From: Diploptera punctata
Lineage: Eukaryota > Arthropoda > Insecta > Blattodea > Blaberidae
Length of the DNA stretch: 64,000 bases
NCBI GenBank assembly: GCA_030220185.1
Contig: JASPKZ010009696.1
Span: 62,001 to 126,000 of the forward strand
Direction: 5' to 3'
Positions within the stretch are counted from its first letter, which is position 1; each line of letters begins with the position of its first letter. The notes beneath the pieces are model-generated. The model was not told where the DNA came from. It ran no database searches and saw nothing but the letters and a program-made list of their open reading frames with translations. Shown here one piece after another: positions 54,121 to 64,000 of the stretch. Both the position numbers and the translations under genes were made by a program.

Positions 54121-54583
54121 TGAATAGTATAATCATTTATTATTATTTTGGATCTTCCTTGAAAAGCTATTGTTTCATTTTAGTTAGGCAATACAGTTTA
54201 CCTGTGTAAACATCACTTTCTTTCCATCCTATTTACAAGTCTTGAATTATGTCAAATGCAGTAACTTTTAACGTCTCGGTGTGTACTGCCATGAATTTAA
54301 AAATAGGAAGCTAAGTGAAGCATTTACTAGATATAAACTGGTCAAACTTTCGCAGTGCTACACTTTGTGAAAAAAAGTCTTCATCCGTCATTAATTCTGT
54401 ATGGAACAATTCATTCGTACAAAAATGACACCTGTGGCTGTTGAAGTCGCACACGGAGGAAAGATTCAAGGGGGCAGGAAGAAAAAAAAAGTGCTCTCAA
54501 CTGTATTTTATCCATGAAGCATTGTGTGTGATCTAAAAGGCGAAGAAAATTTCCAAGTTTGAACCCTCCAATCACCTTCTAGT
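54121..54583. other. No recognisable feature
   Basis: Spacer without a supported feature. Confidence 0.45.
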
Positions 54584-54900
54584 ATGAACCAAGCAACAAG
54601 CATAACCATTAAATTTTTCTGTCAAGATATTGAAGCATACGGAAATTTGATACGAATTAATTTTGAAAATTTCTTTTGTCATTCAGGTAATATGTTGATT
54701 AACAATTCATGGGTTAAGTGTGATTTCTTCAACAAAAACAAAGCAGTGGCCCAGTGTGACAAAGAAATGGAAATAATAAAAATAGTACTAAATGACAAAA
54801 CGCTAGAACAAGTAAAAGATTTCAATTATCTAGGTGTATCTTTAGGCTGTGAATTCCGTGTCAGAGACTTACGTCACGGTAAAAAATCTGAAGCTTGAAA
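54584..54900 (+). pseudogene. LINE fragment (thumb region)
   Basis: The 104-codon frame 54584-54898 ends with LNDKTLEQVKDFNYLGVSLG (about 54790-54847), which matches the N-D-x-x-x-E-x-V-x-x-F-x-YLG motif after the LINE reverse transcriptase core. The earlier part of the frame has no recognisable motif, so only about 54740-54900 is securely LINE. Confidence 0.6.
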
Positions 54901-55037
54901 TAAGATGCTTCTTAGCAGAATTTGCCAGCTCTTCCATGATTTGCATTGCGACGTAAATGTCCTAAATTATTATGTGCGTCATTTAATAATGTACCCAAAC
55001 TTATTGTTATTTTTATTGTTTTTTATTATTAGTATTA

Positions 55038-55347
55038 GACCAGCCTCATGGGCTAGTGGTAAGCGTTTCTGACTACTGTTCATGAGGTCCCGGGTTGATT
55101 CTCGGTCAAACCATAGGGAATTTTTTCTTGAAGGGAATCATTCCTGTTGTTGCCAATGGTCTGGAATTTAGATTAAGTTTAGGTAAGAACTCTCCTGGCG
55201 CTTCATTATCATTTATAACACATCATATCACCGGGGTAACGTAACTCCGGGCCCCAACTTCAGGAGTGGGTTACAATTAAGCCAATGGCAGGAGAGAGCA
55301 CTAGAAATGTCGAAATGACAACCTGGAGCATTGAACAAAAAAAAAAC
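55038..55347 (+). mobile_element. SINE3 with 11-bp TSD
   Basis: Head gaccagcctcatgggctagt and ggtaagcgtttctga (A box), B-box-like ccgggttgattctcggtc at 55091-55108, body tagattaagtttaggtaag, and an A-rich end. TATTAGTATTA is exact at 55027-55037 and 55348-55358. Confidence 0.9.
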
Positions 55348-55408
55348 TATTAGTATTATTATCATCATCATCATCATCAATACTATTTAGATATTACATT
55401 TGTTTTGT

Positions 55409-55725
55409 GACCAGCCTCATGGGCTACTGGTCACCGTTTCTGATAACAGTTCATGAAGTCCCAGGTTGGATTCCCGGTTGGACCATACGAATTTTTTAAA
55501 AGGAATTATTCCTTTGGTTGTCCATGTTCTAGAATTTGGATTAAGTTTAGGTTAAGGACTCTTCTGGCGATTCATTATCATTTATAACCCATCATATTAT
55601 CGAGGTGACGTAACTGCGCCTTCCAGGTGACTCAACCTAAGAAATATATTACAATTCTCCCAATGCCAGGGGGGAAAGCCAGAAATGTTATAAAAGACAA
55701 CCTGATAGCATTGGACAAAAAAAAA
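55409..55725 (+). mobile_element. SINE3, second copy with 9-bp imperfect TSD
   Basis: Collinear with the preceding copy about 370 bp upstream; gaccagcctcatgggctact to the A-rich end. TTGTTTTGT (55400-55408) and TTGTTCTGT (55726-55734) flank it. Confidence 0.88.
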
Positions 55726-55734
55726 TTGTTCTGT

Positions 55735-56366
55735 TAAAAAGTTATACTTTTGTCACGGAAACATATAACTGGCAGCTTTAACTGTAATCACAAATTCAGA
55801 TCTTGGCACCACCTAAATCTGTAGTGAATGTCTGTCGTGATATACTTTTCGAAGTACAAAACAAAATTTGATTTATTTTATTTTATATAGAAACAAGTTT
55901 TGAACTTTCAAAAATGAATTTATTAGAACTGTTCTTTACTGAAGAGAATTTTCACTTGTGAATACGAAGATTGTTGAGGTTTTTCTTTGGAGATTTCCAC
56001 GGTGAATGTAACGCTTGCATAGTTGCGAATCTGATCTCATGTTCTGTTCACACTGTCGCATTATAATCTCAGGTATCAGGGAACAGATTGACTTTCTCTT
56101 TGTTGGTGTCAACTGGTTCTTTTCCACTTGCGTGATTCTCGATTCACGACATCCAGTGTGTTTTGTATCTCTACAATTAAAATGCAGTATCTCTCTTACC
56201 ACAATTCTTCGATTATCCCATGCATTTTGTGGTACAAGTGTCAAGTTACCTGTTGTACCAATTATTTATCTATTGTAGGGTAAAGTCAGATAATTGTGTG
56301 ACAGAGGTTAATTCGAGATACATTGTTAACGAAAGAAAAAAAATCCAATATTCGTTTCGTTATTGT
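55735..56366. other. No recognised gene; overlapping short frames
   Basis: A 102-codon minus-strand frame (56244-55936) contains HFNCRDTKHTGCRES, which faintly resembles a damaged zinc knuckle. I do not regard this as sufficient for a call. Confidence 0.35.
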
Positions 56367-56614
56367 GGGGGCATGACGTAGCGTAGCTGGTTAAGACAAT
56401 ACGCTGCAAGCCGGAAGGTCGAAGGTTCGAATGCCGGTGGGGTCAGGATTTTTAAACTGATCCATACTTTCTGGTAGCACCATGACCCTGGGGTCGACTC
56501 AGCCTCTAATGGAAATGAGTACCAGATGCTTGTTCTGGGGGTAAAGATGGCCGTGACGTAGGGCTGACAACCCGACATACATAAAGTGGTGTAGTGGGAT
56601 CACTTTATCTTATC
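56367..56614 (+). mobile_element. SINE2
   Basis: Head ggggcatgacgtagcgtagc, B box gaaggttcgaatgccggt at 56420-56437, cgactcagcctctaatggaa and the end agtgggatcactttatctta. It lacks the 40-bp cgattgtctagaaaaag segment present at 63840. Confidence 0.92.
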
Positions 56615-56692
56615 TTTTTATAATCTGTTGTTCATTAAGAAGAAATAGAGTACTTTATATGTGAAATGAAAGTAAACTTGTACAGTCATCAG

Positions 56693-57622
56693 TAGAGACG
56701 GGATTATATGCAACATAACAAGCTCGAAATATGCATGAAAAATGCTTAAAATGTGTATAAAAAAGTCAATATATGCAATACCATATAATAAAAAATCATA
56801 ATGATTACTTTATGAGATAGTTTATGTCTAAATTAACATAGTAATTAGTATTTTATTATCTATTTATTAATATTATCATTTATCACTGATAAATTATAAA
56901 TTATCAATCACTATCAGGCAAAAGTATTGTTCAAAAATTAAAATATTCTACATTTAGCTACTATTGTAAACAGAAACGATAAGGTACTGTTCCAAATGTT
57001 CGGTGGTAAGGTTGTGTCTTCGATCGCTCAAAATAGGCTAAGTTTATAAACGGAAAAGGACCGCTCTACGTCAACTGAAGTAACTGGGCAGTATTTGAAT
57101 TTGAGTGCTATTTGGTCACATATTATTTCTGGCAAAAGCTCGCCCGTCACATTTATAAAACCATTCATTTGACACAAAGGTTCAAAGTCTGGGATATAGT
57201 TCAAAATGTTTTCAAACTTTTCTTTATTAAGTTTGCTTGGAGATACCTCCGGCAATGAGGAATTCAGTTGACGGATTTTATCCATTAACAGAATAGAACC
57301 CGTTAACGCCAAACGCCAAACCTTGAGTTGTAGGTGTATGGGAAGAATGAGTGCTAATTCCAGCATTTTTTATGCTGGAACCGTTAAATGCTTCCTTCTA
57401 CTGACAAACTGCCAAAGCCTCTGCACTATCGAAATCCTTTACTACACTTTTGATGGCCTCGAAATTTCATTGTAAAACAACACAGATTTTTAAAATGTTG
57501 TAAATATAGCGCAAAAATAAGCGTTATCACTAGTTTTTAGTTAAAATGTGCAATAACAAGTGAAAAAGATATAAATATGCAAATGTATATGCAACACGTA
57601 AATGCATATAATCCGGTCTCTA
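56693..57622. mobile_element. hAT transposon relic with TIRs and 8-bp TSD
   Basis: The left end TAGAGACGGGATTATATGCA and the reverse complement of the right end TAGAGACCGGATTATATGCA form inverted repeats. GTCATCAG (56685-56692) and ATCATCAG (57623-57630) are an 8-bp duplication with one mismatch, diagnostic of the hAT superfamily. Subterminal atgca motifs recur at both ends. The interior carries only the C-terminal end of a transposase, so the element is non-autonomous. Confidence 0.9.
56955..57475 (-). pseudogene. hAT transposase C-terminal (dimerisation) domain relic
   Basis: The C-terminal hAT domain helps transposase subunits pair. The main frame, 57366-57028, 112 codons, includes LNYIPDFEPLCQMNGF and, near its end, FKYCPVTSVDVERSFSVYK, where the P-x-x-S-x-D-V-E-R-S-F-S signature is the hAT hallmark. 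A frame change follows, and another phase continues ILSDRRHNLTTEHLEQYL to about 56955. Upstream, from 57475, a further phase reads FEAIKSVVKDFDSAEALAV before a stop. The DDE catalytic part and zinc finger are missing. The sequence could equally be described as CGG-binding-protein-like, since that host family derives from the same domain. Confidence 0.85.
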
Positions 57623-57742
57623 ATCATCAGTTATTTAATCAAGAAAATTAAATGATTTATCGCTAAATAAACACTATGGTATCTCGTGTTATCATGCTTT
57701 ACAAAGATGTTTGCCATCAAAAATTCTATAAAAAATGTTAAA

Positions 57743-57783
<41 letters not shown>
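57743..57783. repeat. (TA)n microsatellite
   Basis: About 20 units next to a LINE-A piece. Confidence 0.95.
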
Positions 57784-57785
<2 letters not shown>

Positions 57786-57794
57786 CGGTTATTC

Positions 57795-57925
57795 TTTTAG
57801 TTAGTTATACCATATGTATTGGAAATATGGTCTCATACTGAAAGAAGAGAGAAAAGATTACGAGTATTTGTGAATAAATGTCTTAGGAAAATTTTTGAAA
57901 TGAGGAAGGAGAAACAGACAGGTGA
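57795..57925 (+). pseudogene. LINE-A fragment
   Basis: The frame reads IWSHTERREKRLRVFVNKCL, then RKIFEMRKEKQTGD, equivalent to the TLREERRLRVFENKVLRKIFG and QTGE region. It stops before the WAGH block. Confidence 0.75.
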
Positions 57926-58857
57926 TCTTCTACAGTGTCCACAGTATTCTGAAACATCAGATACTTCATGTGTGGCCGCACTGAAAAATTCTGGTGGAGT
58001 TAAATCCGGCGATCGTGAAGGCCATGTAATCTGGCTGCTTCTTATCGAAACATTTGCTTAGGTGATCAAGAACGTCACGTGCAAAATGGGGTGGTACGCC
58101 ATCGTTATGAAACCAGAGGCGCCGACGGATACCCAATTACACATCTACCAAGAATGTGTCCAATACAGGTGTCACTCGTTATTGAGTCAAATCATTAAAT
58201 TACTATCGATTTATCCGGAGCAGACGGGAGAAATTTAAATGCTTAATGAGACATTTTTGTACCTGCAGCAAGAAAACAGTACGTTTGCGGACAAAGGTCC
58301 TATTCAAAAGATATCTACTTATGCCCTTTAAAAATTCTTCTTCTTCTTCCTTCCAAGTATTAGGCCAAGGCCTGTTACGATCCTATAGAAAATTTCTGGG
58401 AAATTCTCGTATAAGACTTGAAAGCATAATAATAGTCCCTTCGATTGGTTCCTGACCAAAGGAAGGCAAGACCAGTGATGGGGCTGCCATCTTATAGCCT
58501 CTGGTCAGACTTTTCTGGAAAAGAAAATAAAATAAAGGAAAGAAGAAATGGAAGAAAGGAAAGACTCCCTAGCCCTCGGATGTCCTAATAGCGTCGGGGT
58601 CGAAAAAACAAGAGTTAACCAAGAGAGGTTAGATAGTAAAGTTAAAAGAGTGCAAAACACAAGTAAGTGGAAGAAATGTTTTGCTCAGCTTGGGCACCTT
58701 GTGGTCGCCATCCACATATCCCCTAGATGAGGACCCCTGAGGGTTTTAAAAATCCTATAATTTTGTAATGACAGTTTATGAACATTCTGTGTTATTGTAT
58801 AATTATTCAGGATGCTCTATCTAAAAAAGTTGAAATTAACAAATGTAACTAATATGT
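57926..58857. other. No recognised gene; unclassified repeat-like block near 58330-58740
   Basis: The stretch 58330-58740 (gtattaggccaaggcctgtt; ctaatagcgtcggggtcg; accttgtggtcgccatccac) is less AT-rich than its surroundings and ends abruptly, suggesting an old insertion, but I cannot classify it. The short frames have no known motif. Confidence 0.35.
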
Positions 58858-59045
58858 TCTAACCGTTGTGGTTTCCAGGTAGCATGCTGTGTTACGCATT
58901 GGGTCCGAGTTCAAGTCTCGGTCAGGAGAAGTTTCCTGGATGAGGTTTTTCTCAGGTTTTTTCCTCACCCGTAAGACAAATGTCAGGAAACCTTAAAGCC
59001 AAAACGGTCCCAAACATCATATATCAATCATAATCATCATCATTA
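58858..59045 (+). mobile_element. SINE1, 5' half, joined to SINE3
   Basis: gttctaaccgttgtggtttc head, B-box-like gtccgagttcaagtctcggt at 58904-58923, gatgaggtttttctcaggtt and tgtcaggaaaccttaaagcc. It ends in tcatcatcatta where SINE3 sequence begins. Confidence 0.85.
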
Positions 59046-59046
59046 A

Positions 59047-59245
59047 TATTAGCCTTAGATTAAGTTTAGGATTAAGGACTCTCCTGGCGCACCACTATCA
59101 TCATCATCATCATCATTATTACCCATCTTATCAGCGGGGAAACGTAACCTCTCCTTCCAGGCGCTAATCTCAGAAGAGGATTACAATTACACCAATGCTA
59201 GAAGTTAACCCCAGAAATGACGAAATGACAACCCGGGGCATTGAA
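59047..59245 (+). mobile_element. SINE3, 3' half, fused behind SINE1
   Basis: tagattaagtttaggattaa, ggactctcctggcgc, ttacccatcttatcagcggg and gacaacccggggcattgaat match 55170-55340. The tRNA head of SINE3 is absent. Confidence 0.85.
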
Positions 59246-60470
59246 TAAATAGTATATTACGATGCGAAGTTGGGAAGTGGTTTTTACTGAATAGAGGAAA
59301 TATGTTTAAAAACCGAGCGAGAGCGAGGTTTTTAATTTCCGAGATTCTGTAAAACACACAAACATGCGTTGTACATTATTTTTTGAGCGATGATGTTTTC
59401 AAAATAATAAATAATAGTAAAATAATAACATCTTTGTTGGAAATATTTGCGTTCATTATAAACGATTGACTAACGTTAACAGTGTGGGCAATGTTTATTA
59501 GTTGAAACAACAGGAGGCCTTGAGAACAATTATTGATAACATGGCCGCAAGTACGTGTTTATTGTTTTATATTGTTTCAAATAAATTTCAGTTAATTTAA
59601 AATGCAGTGATTTGTTTCGTATAATGTATATTAACACTACCTTTTGGATATTTTCTGTATATACATTGCACGTAAGTATACATGGAGGGCAGTGGTTTTA
59701 CTTCCTGCACGAGGTTTGTAATAGGTAATATTATAGTATAGTTATTTAGGTTGGGAACCCCGAAATGTAGGAAGTTAAACTTTTAATAATGATCGCCATT
59801 GCTGTAAGTACGACAAAACGCACCATCGCGCAAAAAACAAAAAAAAAAAAAAACAAAAAAAAACTTTTAATAACAAAACAACTGAAATAGACTAATTTAA
59901 TTGTTGCGTCACGTTTTAGTTGGAGCATCTTTAAAACAACAGTTATGTCACATAATGTTTGATAATGGTACCTCTGATGATAAATAAACGAAACATAGAA
60001 ATATTAACATTAGAATATGATTTACAATACAAATGAATTTGATATTAAATTGAATTTTGAAAAGCAGCTATGAAATACGTCAGTACGGTTATTAAAATAA
60101 ATCCCAGCGAGAGATCCGCAATTTTATTATTGACAGTGATTGAAACAATGCCAGTTTTCATAAAATATCCTCCATTTATACATCCATAACCTAACTGTAT
60201 ACATATTTTATTCCCAGTATAATATTTTACTATTTTTCCCCCAACTATTATCAATACTAAAAATTTAATCGATCTATATAATAACAACGAACCTTACCAA
60301 CAGATGTTTCAGGGTGTTTTCATGATGATGATTGAGTATTTTGATGTAACGAACAATATAAATAATTTTCGTACCTTCCAATATCTTCAATATACTTATA
60401 GTCATCTTTCAATGACCTTATAACTGAACATTCCTAATCAATTTGTAAGTTTCCCCCCTTTAAAAGTACT
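59246..60470. other. No recognisable feature
   Basis: 1.2 kb of AT-rich sequence with A-runs at 59830-59860; no supported gene. Confidence 0.45.
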
Positions 60471-60481
60471 CTCTTAAACAT

Positions 60482-61031
60482 CATCATCATCATAGTACAT
60501 TCACGAATTTAGGCCATTTGTTGACCTGTTTCGGCCTCAAGAGAAACACCATCCAGAAGTCTTTTGAGTGGACGTCCTGGTCTTCTTCTTCCTGCAGGTT
60601 GATATCTTAACATTAGTTTGGGTATTCTGTGATCTTCCATTCGATGAACATGTTGTATCCATCTTGACTTATAATCAGAAATTTTGTTTTCTAAAGATTC
60701 CATGTGTAATTCTTCTAAGATGTCTTCATTTTTTTTTGTGATCTAGTAGTGTGTATCCTGCAGTCCTCCGAAGATATCTCATTTCAGCAGATCTAAGTCT
60801 CTGTATATCCTTCTGTTTCAACGTCCATACTTCGCTACCATACAAAAGAGTTGGAAGAGCCAGTGTTTTATACACTTTCAGTCTTGAATGCTTTTGGACT
60901 AACTGTGGCTTGAAGATAGAATTTATTAACCCTAAAATTCTTAAAAATTTAGATATTTTTGCATTTACATCCTTTTCTTCTTCATATGAGATATTGCATC
61001 CTAGATATGTAAAATTATTCACCTTATTATT
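60482..61031 (-). mobile_element. LINE-B 3' half with 11-bp TSD, minus strand
   Basis: Frame 61022-60726 has NNFTYLGCNISYEEEKDVNA, LKVYKTLALPTLLYGSEVWT and MRYLRRTAGYTLLDHKK. The frame then shifts in a T-run, and 60703-60509 continues MESLENKISDYKSRWIQHVH, PAGRRRPGRPLKR and EAETGQQMA to the stop. The tail, at the left, is (ATC)n. CTCTTAAACAT is exact at 60471-60481 and 61032-61042. It is nearly identical, in inverse orientation, to 62163-62749. Both lack the reverse transcriptase core. Confidence 0.93.
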
Positions 61032-61042
61032 CTCTTAAACAT

Positions 61043-61544
61043 AACCGCATTAAACGTTAATTGTAATATTATAATTTAATTATATGATTCATGGAGCTTT
61101 ACATTCAATGATATATTCACTAAGGCTTTCCATTGATCTCTATCCTCAGAGAGCTAAATTCAGTTCATATCTAAGACATGCAGTTCACTAACTTCCATCC
61201 GAATATTCTACTCCCAACTACACCTATGCATTCTTAGTGATATGTCGCTCAAGAGCATTTAAAAACTGAAATTAATAAAATATTTAGATTTAATAAACAA
61301 TATAATTCAATCTGAAATAACATATAAATAATTTCTGAAAAATCACCATGTTGATACTTTTTCTTAGTACTACGAAATTTTCGTGATACATGATTCATTT
61401 CGTCATGAAGTTCTGTAGCAGATTCAGTCAAACAGTGCTTCAAAAACCACACATTTATCAATAGTTTATATGGAAAACTCTATCATAGCCTGCATTAAAA
61501 ATATTTTCGATGCAGTAATAAAGCTGCTAAGGAAGATTTTTATA
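61043..61544. other. No recognisable feature
   Basis: Spacer between LINE-B and the mariner relic. Confidence 0.45.
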
Positions 61545-61546
61545 TA

Positions 61547-62047
61547 CAGGATGTCCCATTCAAACCTCCCACATTAATTAATCATAACTAACAAAGTATG
61601 CGGAACTATGATATGAGGCCGGTATTAAACGAAACAGAAACTCAAAAAATGTTCAGTGTCATACACTAAAACACCATTATGTGCGCCATTAGTAGCACGA
61701 ACAATATGTCTGTATTCGATTTCGTGCTACGTTCTGTCCAACATGTCCATTGGTACTGTTGCAATTGTGTCAATGATACGGGTTCGTAAATCATGAAGAT
61801 CTTGTACTGGAGTCGCAAACACACGGTCTTTTACATGCCTCCAGAGGAAGAAGTCCAGTGGAGTGATGTCTGGCGAATGTGGTTTTATGTCATTATTGTC
61901 CAACATGCGGACAGATAAATTAATTGGAACAATAAAAACAAACGTCCTTTGAGTTTCTCTTTCTTTTAATACCAACCTCAATGCATAATTCCGCATATTT
62001 TGAGAGTTACGATTAATTAAGATGTGGGAGGTTTGAATGGGACACTG
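61547..62047. mobile_element. Mariner/Tc1-like transposon relic
   Basis: Inverted ends: the left caggatgtcccattcaaacc and the reverse complement of the right cagtgtcccattcaaacctc continue in alignment for about 55 bp (to tatgcggaa). TA flanks both ends (61545-61546 and 62048-62049). At about 500 bp it is a deletion derivative holding only the end of a transposase gene. Confidence 0.9.
61727..61996 (-). pseudogene. Mariner/Tc1 transposase C-terminal fragment
   Basis: The transposase cuts and pastes the element. The frame includes PHSPDITPLDFFLWRHVKDR, the conserved H-S-P-D-I-x-P-x-D-F-F-L-W motif that contains the last catalytic aspartate region, and continues VFATPVQDLHDLRTRI to the end. The first 30 codons of the frame do not match the usual preceding region because an internal deletion joins the element's far end to this part. 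The DNA-binding domain and first catalytic aspartates are missing. Confidence 0.88.
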
Positions 62048-62162
62048 TAAAATGATAACTTTTAGTTAACATTTAAGTATTTGATATATTGCAGAATATG
62101 AGAAAAAATGTATCTCTACTATGTATATCAATGGCGAATATTCAATATTATTTTTAAAAAGA

Positions 62163-62749
62163 CAGAAGTAAAATTGTACTGGACAATACAATTTTGGAGC
62201 AGGTGAATCATTTTACATATCTAGGATGCAATATCTCATATGAAGAAGAAAAGGATTGTAAATGCAAAAATATCTAAATTTTAAGAATTTTAGGATTAAT
62301 AAATTCTATCTTCAAGCCACAGTTAGTCCAAAAGCATTCAAGATTAAAAGTGTATAAAACACTGGCTCTTCCAACTCTTTTGTATGGTAGCGAAGTATGG
62401 ACGTTGAAACAGAAGGATATACAGAGACTTAGATCTGCTGAAATGAGATATCTTCGGAGGACTGCAGGATACACACTACTAGATCACAAAAAAAATGAAG
62501 ACATCTTAGAAGAATTACACATGGAATCTTTAGAAAACAAAATTTCTGATTATAAGTCAAGATGGATACAACATGTTCATCGAATGGAAGATCACAGAAT
62601 ACCCAAACAAATGTTAAGATATCAACCTGCAGGAAGAAGAAGACCAGGACGTCCACTCAAAAGAATTTTGGGTGGTGTTTCTCTTGAGGCCGAAACAGGC
62701 AAACAAATGGCCTAAATTCGTGAATGTACATGATGATGATGATGATGAT
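62163..62749 (+). mobile_element. LINE-B 3' half, plus strand
   Basis: The frame 62350-62715, 121 codons, starts in YKTLALPTLLYGSEVWTLKQ and continues without interruption through MRYLRRTAGYTLLDHKKNED, YKSRWIQHVHRMEDHRIPK, RRPGRPLKRILGG and AETGKQMA. Upstream codons 62163-62340 (ILEQVNHFTYLGC) have frameshifts. A (GAT)n tail ends at 62749. attttt-aaaaaga-like sequence at both borders could be a TSD but is too simple to be sure. No catalytic domain. Confidence 0.88.
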
Positions 62750-62929
62750 TTTAAAAAAAGAGGGGTTCTATGGCATCATGCCAAAACATAAATTCAAATA
62801 AAAAATACGGAAAACACACAATTTTTTGCAGTATGTGAATATTTACCCGAGAAAAATATATTATATATAGATCTTTTCCTCCAAAAAATTGTGAAAAATG
62901 ACTTTAATTAAAGTGAGAAGTTGAGCTTA

Positions 62930-63322
62930 AATTAATCTAAAATCAGCATATTTGCAATGTAAATATATATTAGTCACTGATTAAGTTTAGCCAAGTTATC
63001 GTAAAAACCTCTAAAAAACAAGTGAACGCTAAATTATCTAGTTTAGTAACTTGTCAATTTTTCCCCCTAACTAGCCTAAACTAGTACAAGTTAGGGTTGC
63101 CCATCTAACACTAACTTTCCTATTTTCTCATCCTAACTTGCCCACTAATGTAGTTGTACTCCTGGGATAGAATCCCCTTATATGCGAGCGAAGGAAATTG
63201 GCTATAGCGGGAACATGTGTTATCACATTGGCCAACACGACGCTAAAAGTCACTTATTCTCCTATCAAATATTCAGTGGTAGTACGGTGGCATGGAATAG
63301 CCAAAAATAATTTTGAGTGATT
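62930..63322. repeat. Unclassified dispersed repeat R, copy 2
   Basis: Aligns with 37240-37600, with a roughly 60-bp extra segment (ctagcctaaactagtacaag region) around 63065-63130. Shared cores include gcgggaacatgtgttatcac and attggccaacacgacgctaa. Confidence 0.75.
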
Positions 63323-63384
63323 GGTATAAGAAATCTTTAAAAAAATGGATGTATATTTTAAAACTAATGCATCCTATATTTCGT

Positions 63385-63562
63385 TCTTTAAAACTAGATT
63401 AAATCGAAATATGTTGTAAATAATAATTATTTTATAGATGTATCATGCAATAATTTTGTTTATTCTAATATTTAGATGTAAGAATAATTTTTATATTTTG
63501 TATTTCCTTGTTGAGTGGTAGACAAGGCCTTAATGCTTTAACTCTGCCAGGTAAAATAAAGC

Positions 63563-63602
<40 letters not shown>

Positions 63603-63614
63603 TATTATTATTAT
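63385..63614 (+). repeat. LINE 3'-end-type repeat with (ATT)n tail
   Basis: aaactagattaaatcgaaat to ttaactctgccaggtaaaat parallels 19575-19746; the (ATT)n tail is at 63567-63614. Confidence 0.65.
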
Positions 63615-63619
63615 AAAAT

Positions 63620-63920
63620 GGGGGCACGCCGTAGCGTAGTGGTTAAGGCACTGCGCTACAAGTCGGAAGGTCGAGGGTTCAAGTGCCGGTGGGGTCAGGA
63701 TTTTTAAACTGACCAAAACCTTGTGGCGGCACTATGGCCCTGCCATCGACTCAGCCTCTAACGGAAATGAGTACCAGGCACTTGTTCTGTGGGTAAAGAC
63801 GGCCGTCACGCAGGGCTGACAACCCGGCTGATATCAAGTGTCGATTGTCTAGAAAAAGTAGGAGCCTCAACCTCCTACTACCCCAAGGGCCTCCCGAGAC
63901 ATGTAGTGGGATCACTTTAC

Positions 63921-63921
<1 letters not shown>
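63620..63921 (+). mobile_element. SINE2, most complete copy
   Basis: ggggcacgccgtagcgtagt head; A box tagcgtagtggttaaggc; B box gagggttcaagtgccggt at 63672-63689; tttttaaactgaccaaaacc; ctcctactaccccaagggcc; end agtgggatcactttactta. About 300 bp. Confidence 0.94.
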
Positions 63922-63999
<78 letters not shown>

Positions 64000-64000
64000 C
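63922..64000. repeat. (ATT)n microsatellite at the window edge
   Basis: Continues past the end of the window. Confidence 0.95.

Noticed and set aside
55936..56244. 102-codon minus-strand frame with a possible damaged zinc knuckle
   Set aside because: Only one partial CCHC-like match (NCRDTKHTGC); no capsid or reverse transcriptase nearby.
57028..57366. Host CGG-binding-type gene
   Set aside because: The domain lies inside TIRs with an 8-bp duplication and is split over three phases, so it is a transposon relic rather than a domesticated gene.

Overview
This window looks like intergenic DNA from a large, AT-rich, repeat-laden arthropod genome. The non-LTR retrotransposon families, the tRNA-headed SINEs and the abundant (AAT)n, (TA)n and (GAT)n tracts suggest an insect, perhaps polyneopteran such as a cockroach, but the species is inferred and not proven. 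I found no convincing host protein-coding gene. There is no operon, no rRNA and no CRISPR array. Almost everything recognisable is a mobile element, a relic of one, or a simple repeat.

Family names used here are local labels. LINE-A: 3' ends coding for a C-terminus with the motifs WAGHVARM, GRPRMRWE and AMNLRV. LINE-B: C-terminus with YGSEVWT and GRP..RW, followed by a (GAT)n tail. LINE-C: endonuclease start IGTWNVRG, reverse transcriptase, C-terminus GTGRRQQL. LINE-D: a relative of LINE-C with GRWRQLP. LINE-E: a C-terminal CCHC-type finger. LINE-F: a C-terminus with GAETWTL. SINE1 begins gtccaccgctgtggtctcgag, SINE2 ggggcacgccgtagcgtagt, SINE3 gaccagcctcatgggcta. SINE4 and SINE5 occur in minus orientation. 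MITE-A begins tcataagtaatgccac and ends gagttaaatagtc.

Layout. 0.1-7.3 kb: a TIR transposon, a RNase H relic, SINE1, LINE-A pieces, SINE5, SINE2. 7.8-13.1 kb: LINE-B, LINE-E and MITE-A copies, including a tail-to-tail pair. 14.7-22.5 kb: a LINE-C copy with perfect target-site duplications (TSDs), a TIR element carrying a LINE-B insertion, and the longest LINE-C copy. 24.6 kb: a small foldback element. 25.5-31.7 kb: a LINE-A copy split by a complete gag-only LTR retrotransposon (TG...CA ends, 4-bp TSD) and by LINE-D. 32-37 kb: MITE-A copies, one holding a related solo LTR. 38.5-47.8 kb: LINE-A copies, a 467-bp foldback with 177-bp arms, and an eight-unit tandem array of tRNA-like genes each followed by a T5 terminator, plus two divergent relatives at 39 and 47.6 kb. 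48-64 kb: mixed LINE, SINE and MITE copies, a terminal-only LINE-C derivative, a hAT element with only the C-terminal transposase domain, and a mariner relic between inverted LINE-B copies.

The elements do not form one pathway. LINE reverse transcriptases probably mobilised the SINEs and the foldback RNAs, whose TSDs are LINE-like in length. The most unusual signal is the tRNA-like cassette family: two different tRNA bodies share leader, trailer, terminator and an identical anticodon loop (GTACAGA).
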